Notes under the pieces: model-generated | Databases searched by the model: none | What the model saw: only the letters and a program-made list of their open reading frames with translations | Told to the model about the DNA's origin: nothing | Program-made: the position numbers and the translations under genes | Assembly (NCBI GenBank): GCA_023664325.1 | Contig: JAMPFS010000087.1 | Location: forward strand, 1 to 8,078 | Reading direction: 5' to 3' | Length of the DNA stretch: 8,078 bases | Source of the DNA: Clostridium sp. | GTDB lineage: Bacteria; Bacillota; Clostridia; Lachnospirales; Lachnospiraceae | Part shown: positions 1-3,648 of the stretch, in pieces | Layout: each line of letters opens with the position of its first letter | Numbering within the stretch: position 1 is the stretch's first letter

Positions 1-2
1 TA

Positions 3-281
3 ATGGAACAGATTCATGAATTTGAAAAAACTCTTGATAGCGAACATGAAATTGCGTTAAAACTTGCTTCATTTGGTTCATCAATCACAATGTCCGTTAC
101 CGAAATCGGCTATCAAAATCCTGACATTCTATACTTCTATGGTTTTGTTAATGGGACGGAAGCACAACTAATTCAGCACATGAATCAGCTTAACTTCTTA
201 CTTACTTCTGTAGAACTGGAAGACAAATCAAAACCAGCACGCCGAATTGGATTTATTGCTTCTAATGAGGCGGAAGATTAG
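3..281 (+). CDS. DUF6173-like protein, probably 5'-truncated by the window edge
   Basis: Ninety-two residues are visible from the first ATG, which has only two bases before it, so the real start probably lies outside the window. The segments LASFGSSITMSVTEIGY, ILYFYGFVNG, QLIQHMNQLNFLL and ARRIGF match my memory of the C-terminal half of DUF6173, a family of unknown function seen in Firmicutes phages and mobile elements. The assignment is by recall, not by a search. There is no signal peptide or membrane segment. Its 3' end overlaps the convergent minus gene 262-420 by 20 bp, and a strong plus-strand terminator lies about 50 bp beyond its stop, so it appears to end its own transcript against the leftward operon. 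I am fairly sure it is coding and moderately sure of the family; no function can be given. Confidence 0.7.
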   Translation: MEQIHEFEKTLDSEHEIALKLASFGSSITMSVTEIGYQNPDILYFYGFVNGTEAQLIQHMNQLNFLLTSVELEDKSKPARRIGFIASNEAED

Positions 282-420
282 TTTTTTTCATCTGCTTGTT
301 CCAAGCTCCAACCAAGGCACTGATTATTTCCAGTGGCTGACTTTGAACCTGCTTTTCAAGGTCAGCCACTTTCTTTTCTAATGCTTCCCATCGTTTCTTT
401 GAAATCCACACTTCTCTCAT
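262..420 (-). CDS. Small coiled-coil protein (52 aa)
   Basis: A 52-residue minus-strand frame starting MREVWISKKRWEALEKKV and ending KKTNLPPH. Residues about 9-28 (RWEALEKKVADLEKQVQSQP) have leucine/valine heptad spacing typical of a short coiled coil, so it may oligomerise or bind a partner. The start has a purine-rich GAAAGGGG directly upstream, closer than ideal. Small 'WISKKRW..LEK' proteins occur in Firmicutes prophage early regions as far as I recall, with no known role. It follows 465-773 on the same strand and would be the last visible gene of the leftward operon. Its codons also contain the plus-strand terminator at 332-378, and its 3' end overlaps the plus gene 3-281 by 20 bp. Confidence 0.65.
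   Translation of the reverse strand: MREVWISKKRWEALEKKVADLEKQVQSQPLEIISALVGAWNKQMKKTNLPPH
332..378 (+). terminator. Rho-independent terminator of the DUF6173-like gene
   Basis: Arms at 333-347 and 355-369 pair over 15 bp around a 7-nt loop, with one more A-T pair at 332/370, followed by TTTCTTTT. The only non-Watson-Crick position is a U-G wobble on the plus strand; on the minus strand it would be an A-C mismatch. That asymmetry and the T-rich tail both say the structure serves a plus-strand transcript. It lies wholly inside the coding sequence of the opposing gene 262-420. Confidence 0.75.
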
Positions 421-464
421 CCCCTTTCAAATCCCTTGCTATTTGTAATATCCGAAATCCGGCA

Positions 465-773
465 TCAATAATCGTCCTCGATCTGTTCGTCCTCATCCGT
501 GTAATACTCTCCGTCATACCCTTTTGACATGAGCCTCTTCCAACATCTGTAACAAACTAATCTGAATGTGATTCCGTGACAGTCTCTTGTGAAATCCATA
601 TCCTCACGGTCAACTTCGGCATTGCATACCGGACATGTCCGGATGTCTCTTTCTTCAAACTTACACGGCAACTCTAACTCACGCCTCCGGCAATCCTCAA
701 CCGTTCCATCCTGCCCCGTCATGATTTGATGTCTGCACATGTCGCAATCATTTCCCTCGTTGAAATATCCCAT
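465..773 (-). CDS. Cysteine-rich, probably zinc-binding small protein (102 aa)
   Basis: I chose the ATG at 773 rather than the upstream ATG at 815 because it follows GGAGG with a 7-nt spacer, the same arrangement as other genes of this operon. Nine cysteines include three CxxC pairs (10/13, 47/50, 74/77) plus C28, C37 and C65, which suggests one or two zinc-ribbon or rubredoxin-like knuckles. The C-terminal tail (GYDGEYY then TDEDEQIEDDY) is strongly acidic. Proteins with this pattern and acidic tail recur in Clostridia prophages and integrative elements in my recollection, always as hypothetical proteins. It is cytoplasmic, without signal or membrane segments. The alternative start at 815 overlaps the stop of an upstream open frame as ATGA, so a 116-residue form is possible. 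Function unknown; coding status good. Confidence 0.75.
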   Translation of the reverse strand: MGYFNEGNDCDMCRHQIMTGQDGTVEDCRRRELELPCKFEERDIRTCPVCNAEVDREDMDFTRDCHGITFRLVCYRCWKRLMSKGYDGEYYTDEDEQIEDDY

Positions 774-798
774 TTCCTCACCTCCTCTCATATTCTGC

Positions 799-915
799 CC
801 GTCAGTTTGCGTCATTTTTTGCCCAGTTCATGCCACCTAAAATTGTTCTTCCCCTGCCTTCTTTGTGCTATCCTTTTCTTACAGGCTCCCGCCAGAGCCG
901 AGTATGTAAGAAAGG
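799..915. repeat. 117-bp direct repeat, copy 1
   Basis: Matches 1385-1501 at a constant offset of 586 bp with six differences (positions 804, 831, 891 and 905-907). It carries the promoter and leader of the plus gene 928-1113 at its right end. Read on the minus strand it also contains an open 3' coding end, roughly YSALAGACKKRIAQRRQGKN and on to ELGKK then stop, whose TGA overlaps an ATG. It may therefore be a recombination block taken from an older gene junction. Confidence 0.9.
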
Positions 916-927
916 AGAAATGACACC
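864..927 (+). promoter_or_regulatory. Extended -10 promoter and structured 5' leader, copy 1
   Basis: TGTGCTATCCT (864-874) resembles the Gram-positive extended -10 motif TRTGnTATAAT; no good -35 is visible. Six bases after it comes ACAGG (881), the expected transcript start. The leader then forms a hairpin GGCTC (884-888) / GAGCC (895-899) with a 6-nt loop, followed by GAGTA and the ribosome binding site AGAAAGGAG (910-918), 9 nt before the ATG at 928. Two further copies occur at 1450-1512 and 1880-1957. Not tested; promoter strength is inferred. Confidence 0.5.
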
Positions 928-1113
928 ATGACAATTCAACAAATCGAAGGTGCTTTTAATGAGATTATTAAAACTTTTAATGAAGAGGCTGGTGTTGCAA
1001 TCAGTTATTGCCCCTCTGATGAAATGTCAACCCCCTTGGCAGAAACTCATAAAGCTCTGTCACATGCCCTGGACTCCATTAAAAATCTCATTATTGCAGA
1101 CAAACAGGGCTAA
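928..1113 (+). CDS. Small hypothetical protein (61 aa)
   Basis: Sixty-one residues starting MTIQQIEGAFNEIIKTF, mainly helical and soluble, with two cysteine-free helices around a central SYCPSDEMSTP stretch. I do not recognise the family. The ATG has AAAGGAG upstream, and the gene sits directly behind leader copy 1, so it appears to be a single-gene transcription unit pointing against the leftward operon. Its TAA overlaps the TAG of the convergent gene 1110-1283 by a few bases. The N-terminus resembles that of the opposing protein (xxxIExxxNEII in both), which may be chance or a distant relationship. A GC-rich terminator-like hairpin follows at 1323, beyond the opposing gene. Confidence 0.65.
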   Translation: MTIQQIEGAFNEIIKTFNEEAGVAISYCPSDEMSTPLAETHKALSHALDSIKNLIIADKQG

Positions 1114-1283
1114 TCCAATCGGGCAGTTTCTTCGGATTCTGCCCCTTTAATAATTTCTAAGGCTGATTTTAAATTTACAATCGCCTTTTCACTATGCTCA
1201 ATCGTCTGCTCACTTGCGGCAATTCTAGCGTAATGGTAGCTAATTATTTCATTCAGACAATCTTCTATTTCCTTTGCTTTCAT
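1110..1283 (-). CDS. Small helical protein (57 aa)
   Basis: A 57-residue minus-strand gene, MKAKEIEDCLNEIISYHYAR at the start and EETARLD at the end, preceded by AGAAGGTGA at a suitable distance from the ATG at 1283. It is predicted to be almost all alpha helix (EHSEKAIVNLKSALEIIK), cytoplasmic and slightly acidic. I cannot name a family; short helical proteins of this kind are common in Clostridia prophage early operons. It belongs to the leftward series, between 1576-1854 upstream and 465-773 downstream. The stop codon overlaps that of the plus gene 928-1113. Coding status is supported by the ribosome binding site, sensible composition and exact tail-to-tail fit. Confidence 0.65.
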   Translation of the reverse strand: MKAKEIEDCLNEIISYHYARIAASEQTIEHSEKAIVNLKSALEIIKGAESEETARLD

Positions 1284-1304
1284 GATTTTTTCACCTTCTT
1301 TCCC

Positions 1305-1370
1305 TTATTCCATAAGTGTCATGCCCGCCTTCTGGCGGGCTTCTTTCAGGTTCTTTCTCGTTTCTATCAA
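1305..1370 (-). pseudogene. Fragment or micro-ORF resembling the start of an XRE helix-turn-helix protein
   Basis: A minus-strand open stretch reads IETRKNLKEARQKAGMTLME then TAA, from a TTG with AAAGGAG directly against it. 'LKEARQKAGMTLME' looks like helix 1 of an XRE-type DNA-binding domain, but the frame stops where helix 2 should begin. It may be a remnant, or a genuine 21-residue peptide upstream of 1110-1283. The frame is open further up, back to a TGA in the 117-bp repeat, with no ATG. Low confidence. Confidence 0.3.
1323..1347 (+). terminator. Probable terminator facing plus-strand transcription
   Basis: GCCCGCC (1323-1329), loop TTCT, GGCGGGC (1334-1340), then TTCTTTC. This is a perfect 7-bp GC stem followed by a T-rich stretch on the plus strand only. 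It would stop readthrough from 928-1113 before leader copy 2. The T run is interrupted by C, so efficiency is uncertain. Confidence 0.5.
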
Positions 1371-1384
1371 CTCCTTTTTACATG

Positions 1385-1501
1385 CCGTCCGTTTGCGTCA
1401 TTTTTTGCCCAGTTCACGCCACCTAAAATTGTTCTTCCCCTGCCTTCTTTGTGCTATCCTTTTCTTACAGGCTCCCTCCAGAGCCGAGTACTAAAGAAAG
1501 G
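1385..1501. repeat. 117-bp direct repeat, copy 2
   Basis: Second copy of the block at 799-915 (six differences). One change falls in the hairpin loop of the leader, the stem is unchanged, and three lie just after GAGTA. It supplies the promoter and leader of 1513-1683. On the minus strand the same 3' coding end is open (…RWRELGKK then stop), followed here by the short frame MTQTDGM instead of the start of 465-773. Confidence 0.9.
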
Positions 1502-1512
1502 GGATTTCAGTC
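1450..1512 (+). promoter_or_regulatory. Extended -10 promoter and structured 5' leader, copy 2
   Basis: TGTGCTATCCT (1450-1460), then ACAGG at 1467, hairpin GGCTC (1470-1474) / GAGCC (1481-1485) with loop CCTCCA, GAGTA, and the ribosome binding site GAAAGGGG (1496-1503), 9 nt before the ATG at 1513. The geometry is the same as copy 1. Confidence 0.5.
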
Positions 1513-1683
1513 ATGAATAATCATGCAGAAAACGTTACTCTGCTATACCTGATGAATCAGGATACCAAGGATAAATCACTTGATGAACTTTATGCTCTTT
1601 ACCATGAAACGCTTGAAAAAGTACATCAAAGCGAAAAACGTTATCTCAATCCAGATAACAAGCCCGCAATGGATTTTAAATAA
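1513..1683 (+). CDS. Small acidic hypothetical protein (56 aa)
   Basis: The ATG at 1513 follows GAAAGGGG and leader copy 2. The 56-residue product starts MNNHAENVTLLYLMNQDTK, continues DKSLDELYALYHETLEKVHQ and ends NPDNKPAMDFK. It is soluble and mostly helical with no cysteine, and I do not recognise it. It is a single-gene unit opposed to the leftward operon: its 3' end overlaps the last 108 bp of the minus gene 1576-1854, and its terminator (1752-1793) lies inside that gene. Promoter, leader, ribosome binding site and terminator all agree on this frame, which makes it more credible than its length suggests. Confidence 0.65.
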   Translation: MNNHAENVTLLYLMNQDTKDKSLDELYALYHETLEKVHQSEKRYLNPDNKPAMDFK

Positions 1684-1854
1684 TTCCTTGTGCAGGGATG
1701 CAATTGCCTGTGATGTTTCCGGCATCCGGTCAAATAACATTCCACTGAATGAATACTCCGTAAGCATTTCCATCTGTCTTCGGAGTATTTTTCTGTTGCT
1801 TGCTTTCCTAATCTCCGGTCTGATTTTCTGTGGTTCTTTCTTTTTCTCTTCCAT
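1576..1854 (-). CDS. Small basic protein (92 aa), C-terminus uncertain
   Basis: The ATG at 1854 follows AGAAGGAGG with a short spacer; upstream codons in the frame (to 1965) are not supported by a ribosome binding site. The N-terminal 20 residues are lysine and arginine rich, then RKILRRQMEMLTEYSFSG and LFDRMPETSQAIASLHKELF look like an ordinary helical early-operon protein. After about residue 55 the frame turns hydrophobic (LVIWIEITFFALMYFF), exactly where it runs antisense to 1513-1683. That tail may be the accidental reading of sequence brought in with the plus gene, replacing an original end near LHKELFKI. So the N-terminal part is likely real, and the membrane-like tail should be treated with caution. 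Function unknown. Confidence 0.5.
   Translation of the reverse strand: MEEKKKEPQKIRPEIRKASNRKILRRQMEMLTEYSFSGMLFDRMPETSQAIASLHKELFKIHCGLVIWIEITFFALMYFFKRFMVKSIKFIK
1752..1793 (+). terminator. Rho-independent terminator of 1513-1683
   Basis: AATACTCCG (1752-1760) pairs with CGGAGTATT (1781-1789), with an inner AAG/CTT extension, followed by TTTTTC overlapping the arm. The T run is on the plus-strand 3' side, about 70 bp after the stop of 1513-1683 and inside the opposing gene 1576-1854. Confidence 0.65.
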
Positions 1855-1863
1855 CCTTTCCTT

Positions 1864-1905
1864 CCTCCTTCTAAATCCCTTGCTATTTGTAGTATCTTTC
1901 CATAT
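1864..1905. repeat. 42-bp exact repeat, copy B
   Basis: Identical to 2900-2941. A shorter relative (24 bp, one mismatch) is at 429-452. On the minus strand it supplies the AGAAGGAGG ribosome binding site of 1576-1854; on the plus strand it contains the -35 element and part of the spacer of the promoter of leader copy 3. Confidence 0.9.
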
Positions 1906-1957
1906 ACTGTAATTACAGGTGTTGCCGCACCGAGTATAATAGAAAGGAACATTACAC
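1880..1957 (+). promoter_or_regulatory. Promoter and structured 5' leader, copy 3
   Basis: TTGCTA (1880-1885), 17-bp spacer, TATACT (1903-1908). Six bases later comes ACAGG (1915), the same spacing as in copies 1 and 2. The hairpin is GGTG (1918-1921) / CACC (1928-1931) with a 6-nt loop: different stem bases from copies 1 and 2 but the same place and shape. GAGTA (1932-1936) and AGAAAGGA (1941-1948) follow, 9 nt before the ATG at 1958. A perfect palindrome CTGTAATTACAG (1907-1918) spans the start site. Confidence 0.55.
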
Positions 1958-2065
1958 ATGGACATTGATAAAATAATCAGTAATTCTGTTGTTCTGTTTC
2001 CCCTTCTTCTCCCAGAACGTTTTTCTGGGTGTATTGCACTTGCAATATTCTTTGCATTATGGTAA
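1958..2065 (+). CDS. Very small hydrophobic protein or truncated gene (35 aa)
   Basis: The frame behind leader copy 3 encodes 35 residues: a short charged start, MDIDKIISNS, then VVLFPLLLPERF and CIALAIFFALW, ending in TAA. Two short hydrophobic stretches could make a small membrane peptide. Equally, the native gene of this leader may have been cut by recombination and only its first codons remain, the rest being fortuitous. The ribosome binding site and leader are good; the product is unrecognised. Gene 2133-2669 begins 67 bp later on the same strand and probably shares this transcript. Confidence 0.4.
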   Translation: MDIDKIISNSVVLFPLLLPERFSGCIALAIFFALW

Positions 2066-2132
2066 ATTTTCCATAATCATTGATATGAATGAAATGTCTG
2101 CTATGCATCAAAATTGTGGAAAGGATTCCTTT

Positions 2133-2669
2133 ATGCTCCAAAATGAAATCAATTTTTTATTAAGCATCTATAACCACTATAAAGAAACAGGTGACAGGAA
2201 GTGTGTGTTTCGTGATTATAATTCCAAGGAAAAACCGTCATTGTACAATCTCCTTAATAATCTGAAAGATGAAGGCTTCATAGAATACACTTCTACAACT
2301 ATTGGTACGCTTACTTTTAAAATCACCCCTGCCGGTATCAACTATGTAGAAAATGGATGTAATAAATCAGAATCTCCTTCTGTTGTTCAGGGAGCAAACA
2401 GCATTTTTGTAAATGGTTCCGGAAATACCATATCCAAAAATTACAACCAAATTTCTGTGGATATTGAGCAGTCTGACTTGCCGGATAACTGTAAACTGTT
2501 AATTGAATCATTTCTTCAAGAAATGAAATCACCAAACCTCTCCCCTGAAGAGAAGACTGGCAAAATCCAGTCCTTCTTAACTGATATTTCTTCCGGAACT
2601 ATTTCTGGTGTCGCTTCATCCGGTCTTACGGCACTTCTTTCGTCTTTTTTCAGCCAGATGATGTTTTAA
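2133..2669 (+). CDS. Winged-helix protein with glycine/asparagine motif and hydrophobic C-terminal tail (178 aa)
   Basis: I chose the ATG at 2133, preceded by GGAAAGGA at a normal distance; upstream in-frame codons lack one. Residues 1-74 look like a winged helix-turn-helix: helix, SLYNLLNNLKDEGFIEYTS, then the wing LTFKITPAGINYVEN. Residues 88-103 hold ANSIFVNGSGNTISKN, a Gly/Asn turn-rich strand motif. Residues 112-150 are helical (LLIESFLQEMKSPNLSPEEK), and the last 25 (GTISGVASSGLTALLSSFF and on) are hydrophobic and uncharged, able to insert in or lie on a membrane. I do not know a named family with this order of parts. It probably sits behind leader copy 3, has its own terminator, and opposes the leftward operon, so it is moron-like. 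A sensor with a membrane-active end is one reading; an ordinary DNA-binding regulator is another. Confidence 0.75.
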   Translation: MLQNEINFLLSIYNHYKETGDRKCVFRDYNSKEKPSLYNLLNNLKDEGFIEYTSTTIGTLTFKITPAGINYVENGCNKSESPSVVQGANSIFVNGSGNTISKNYNQISVDIEQSDLPDNCKLLIESFLQEMKSPNLSPEEKTGKIQSFLTDISSGTISGVASSGLTALLSSFFSQMMF

Positions 2670-2888
2670 GTCACACAGCCATAACGCCAGTTCCTGCGAA
2701 AATGGAACTGTTTTAAATTTAACTGGTATGACAGACGTAAGCCTTCCATAGGGAAGCTTACGTTCCGGGTCTAGGTCTTCCCCCAGATGAATATGTTTCA
2801 CCTTAAAAAAAACTGTCTCAATATCTAATAAGTATGTTTTTCCATCAATCTGAAACTCTAAGTGTATTATCTTTCCCGTCCCTCTCAC
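2616..2888 (-). CDS. Hypothetical protein with a doubtful start codon (up to 90 aa)
   Basis: The frame reads KIIHLEFQIDGKTYLLDIET at the N-terminus, a probable beta-hairpin pair, then HIHLGEDLDPERKLPYGR and a basic helical end, LCDLKHHLAEKRRKKCRK. The family is not recognised. The start is odd: AAAGGAGG overlaps the first base of the GTG at 2888, too close for initiation, while the best-spaced in-frame codon (2879-2877, 8 nt from GGAGG) is ACG. A former ATG may have mutated, or the start may be weak on purpose. A second Shine-Dalgarno sequence in the 42-bp repeat lies further upstream. The 3' end overlaps the convergent gene 2133-2669 by 54 bp. Sequence composition looks coding; expression is uncertain. 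Confidence 0.5.
   Translation of the reverse strand: MRGTGKIIHLEFQIDGKTYLLDIETVFFKVKHIHLGEDLDPERKLPYGRLTSVIPVKFKTVPFSQELALWLCDLKHHLAEKRRKKCRKTG
2688..2714 (+). terminator. Terminator of 2133-2669
   Basis: CAGTTCC (2688-2694), 9-nt loop, GGAACTG (2704-2710), then TTTT and an AT-rich run. It starts 18 bp after the stop of 2133-2669 and lies within the opposing gene 2616-2888. Confidence 0.6.
2735..2763. repeat. 12-bp inverted repeat with one bulge
   Basis: ACGTAAGCCTTCC (2735-2747) and GGAAGCTTACGT (2752-2763) pair over 12 bp with one bulged C and a 4-nt loop. No T run follows on either strand. It lies in the codons of 2616-2888, so it may be an mRNA structure or a protein-binding site. Confidence 0.5.
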
Positions 2889-2899
2889 CTCCTTTCCTG

Positions 2900-2941
2900 C
2901 CTCCTTCTAAATCCCTTGCTATTTGTAGTATCTTTCCATAT
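2900..2941. repeat. 42-bp exact repeat, copy C
   Basis: Identical to 1864-1905 at an offset of 1036 bp. Here it lies upstream of the minus gene 2616-2888 and supplies an AGAAGGAGG sequence. On the plus strand the promoter-like pair becomes TTGCTA (2916-2921) and TATTCT (2939-2944), but no plus gene or ACAGG leader follows, so the plus promoter is probably not functional here. Confidence 0.9.
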
Positions 2942-2982
2942 TCTTACTCGCCTCCCCTCACATTCTGCCGGTTTCCGCGGCT

Positions 2983-3117
2983 TCATGAATGAGTTGGTAC
3001 ACACACAACTTTGTATTCTTTGTCCACTATAATATCTTCATCCGTAATGCTTGCCAGCAAATTGTTTTTGCTGTCAGTCAATAAAATTTCTGAATACTCA
3101 TTTTCACCTATCTTCAT
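2983..3117 (-). CDS. Small acidic protein (44 aa)
   Basis: Two adjacent ATGs follow AGGAGGTGAG; the second (3117) has the 7-nt spacing seen elsewhere in this operon. The product starts MKIGENEYSEILLTDSKNN, continues LLASITDEDIIVDKEYKVV and ends CVPTHS. It looks like a compact beta-strand protein, soluble and acidic, and I do not recognise it. The preceding minus-strand frame (3117-3233) ends in a TGA that overlaps this start as ATGA, the signature of translational coupling. It fits the leftward early operon between 3412-3645 and 2616-2888. Confidence 0.6.
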   Translation of the reverse strand: MKIGENEYSEILLTDSKNNLLASITDEDIIVDKEYKVVCVPTHS

Positions 3118-3233
3118 CATCTCACCTCCTCTCCTCCTCTCCTCTGATCCGGCATCATTGCGCAGACATTTAATGCCAGAAGGAACTCCATCCCCCTTTC
3201 CACCGCTTCTTCGTCTGCAATTTCCTGCCCTTT
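3117..3233 (-). pseudogene. 3' remnant of an unrecognised leftward gene
   Basis: The frame reads KGQEIADEEAVERGMEFLL, then ALNVCAMMPDQRRGGEEVR and stop, an amphipathic helical end that looks like real coding sequence. It stays open upstream to a TAA near 3290 but has no ATG there, and it runs antisense to 3235-3468, so the 5' part appears to be missing. Translation could restart at the internal ATG of MEFLLALN, preceded by AAAGGGGG. Most of it lies in the 53-bp repeat also found at 3660-3712. Its stop overlaps the start of 2983-3117. Confidence 0.4.
3141..3193. repeat. 53-bp exact repeat, copy 1
   Basis: Identical to 3660-3712. On the minus strand both copies encode MEFLLALNVCAMMPDQ in one frame, and in both that frame ends in an ATGA overlap with the next gene. 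In copy 2 the same bases are also the 3' end of the XRE gene 3649-3900 in another frame. Confidence 0.95.
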
Positions 3234-3234
3234 A

Positions 3235-3468
3235 ATGTACTTGATATTGCAATTTAAATATTGCCATACTATTGTACTTCCAAAAAATTCAGATTATCTT
3301 TTAACTGTTATCAATAAAATTCCGGACATGCTCGAAAGAGGCTTTGTTATCAATGTTTCAGACAATTTGCTTAATGATTCTTCTATTAGTTTTTTCCCAT
3401 TAGAAGATATGTCATTTGACATCACTTCTAACGGCATCCGGTTCATTGAAAATAGCAGGGAATCTTAA
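3235..3468 (+). pseudogene. Truncated winged-helix protein related to 2133-2669
   Basis: The 77-residue frame ends MSFDITSNGIRFIENSRES, which lines up with LTFKITPAGINYVEN of 2133-2669 (F.IT..GI...EN), and INKIPDMLERGFVINVS lines up with LLNNLKDEGFIEYTS. So the second half is a recognition-helix and wing segment of the same kind of domain. The first helices are missing and the ATG at 3235 has no ribosome binding site, so the gene looks 5'-truncated; it begins next to the minus-strand remnant at 3117-3233. Its 3' end overlaps the minus gene 3412-3645 by 57 bp, the same tail-to-tail geometry as the intact relative. It could still be expressed from an unseen promoter. No terminator follows. Confidence 0.45.
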
Positions 3469-3645
3469 TGTTATCCTATACTCGCGTTTCAAGATATCAA
3501 ATTCACACGAAAGGTGCGGTGCAATGTCCTCGCTTTTCATTTTTCCTAATTCGTCAAAAAGCATTTCCGTGAATATATTCTGATTTTCTATGGGTGTTCT
3601 TGCCCTCTCTCTGGCTTCGCACGCCATTTCCATTATGTCTCTCAT
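3412..3645 (-). CDS. Hypothetical early-operon protein (77 aa)
   Basis: The ATG at 3645 has GGAGG with a 6-nt spacer; that Shine-Dalgarno sequence lies within the last codons of 3649-3900, whose TGA ends 3 bp upstream of this ATG. The two genes are therefore tightly coupled. The N-terminal half is helical and charged (MRDIMEMACEARERAR, then NIFTEMLFDELGKMKSED); the second half has strand-like stretches (CEFDILKREYRITLRFPAIF). I do not recognise a family. As second gene of the leftward transcript behind the Cro-like protein, it occupies a place where phages often carry small regulators or antirepressors, but the sequence itself shows no such domain. The last 57 bp overlap the plus frame 3235-3468. 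Confidence 0.65.
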   Translation of the reverse strand: MRDIMEMACEARERARTPIENQNIFTEMLFDELGKMKSEDIAPHLSCEFDILKREYRITLRFPAIFNEPDAVRSDVK

Positions 3646-3648
3646 TTC

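Noticed and set aside
362..496. 44-codon minus-strand frame containing DAGFRILQIARDLKGD
   Set aside because: No ribosome binding site, and it overlaps both 465-773 and 262-420 in another frame. Kept only as part of the 42-bp repeat finding, because the ILQIARDL words recur.
726..923. Plus-strand open frame with a hydrophobic, signal-peptide-like stretch, repeated in part at 1282-1494
   Set aside because: It runs through the 117-bp repeat and the leader of 928-1113, has no ribosome binding site, and overlaps the start of 465-773 on the other strand. The similarity of the two frames is explained by the DNA repeat.
1884..1904. Leader peptide MERYYK on the minus strand just before the gene at 1854, also present near 2920
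   Set aside because: Six codons with no separate ribosome binding site; the conservation is explained by the exact 42-bp repeat.
1913..1940. TTACAG-16-TATAAT as the promoter of leader copy 3
   Set aside because: Transcription from it would start inside or after the AGAAAGGA ribosome binding site at 1941-1948, and copies 1 and 2 do not conserve this TATAAT. TTGCTA-17-TATACT upstream fits the leader better.
3011..3235. 74-codon plus-strand open frame
   Set aside because: Shadow of 2983-3117 and of the remnant 3117-3233, rich in Ser/Pro/Leu, no ribosome binding site.
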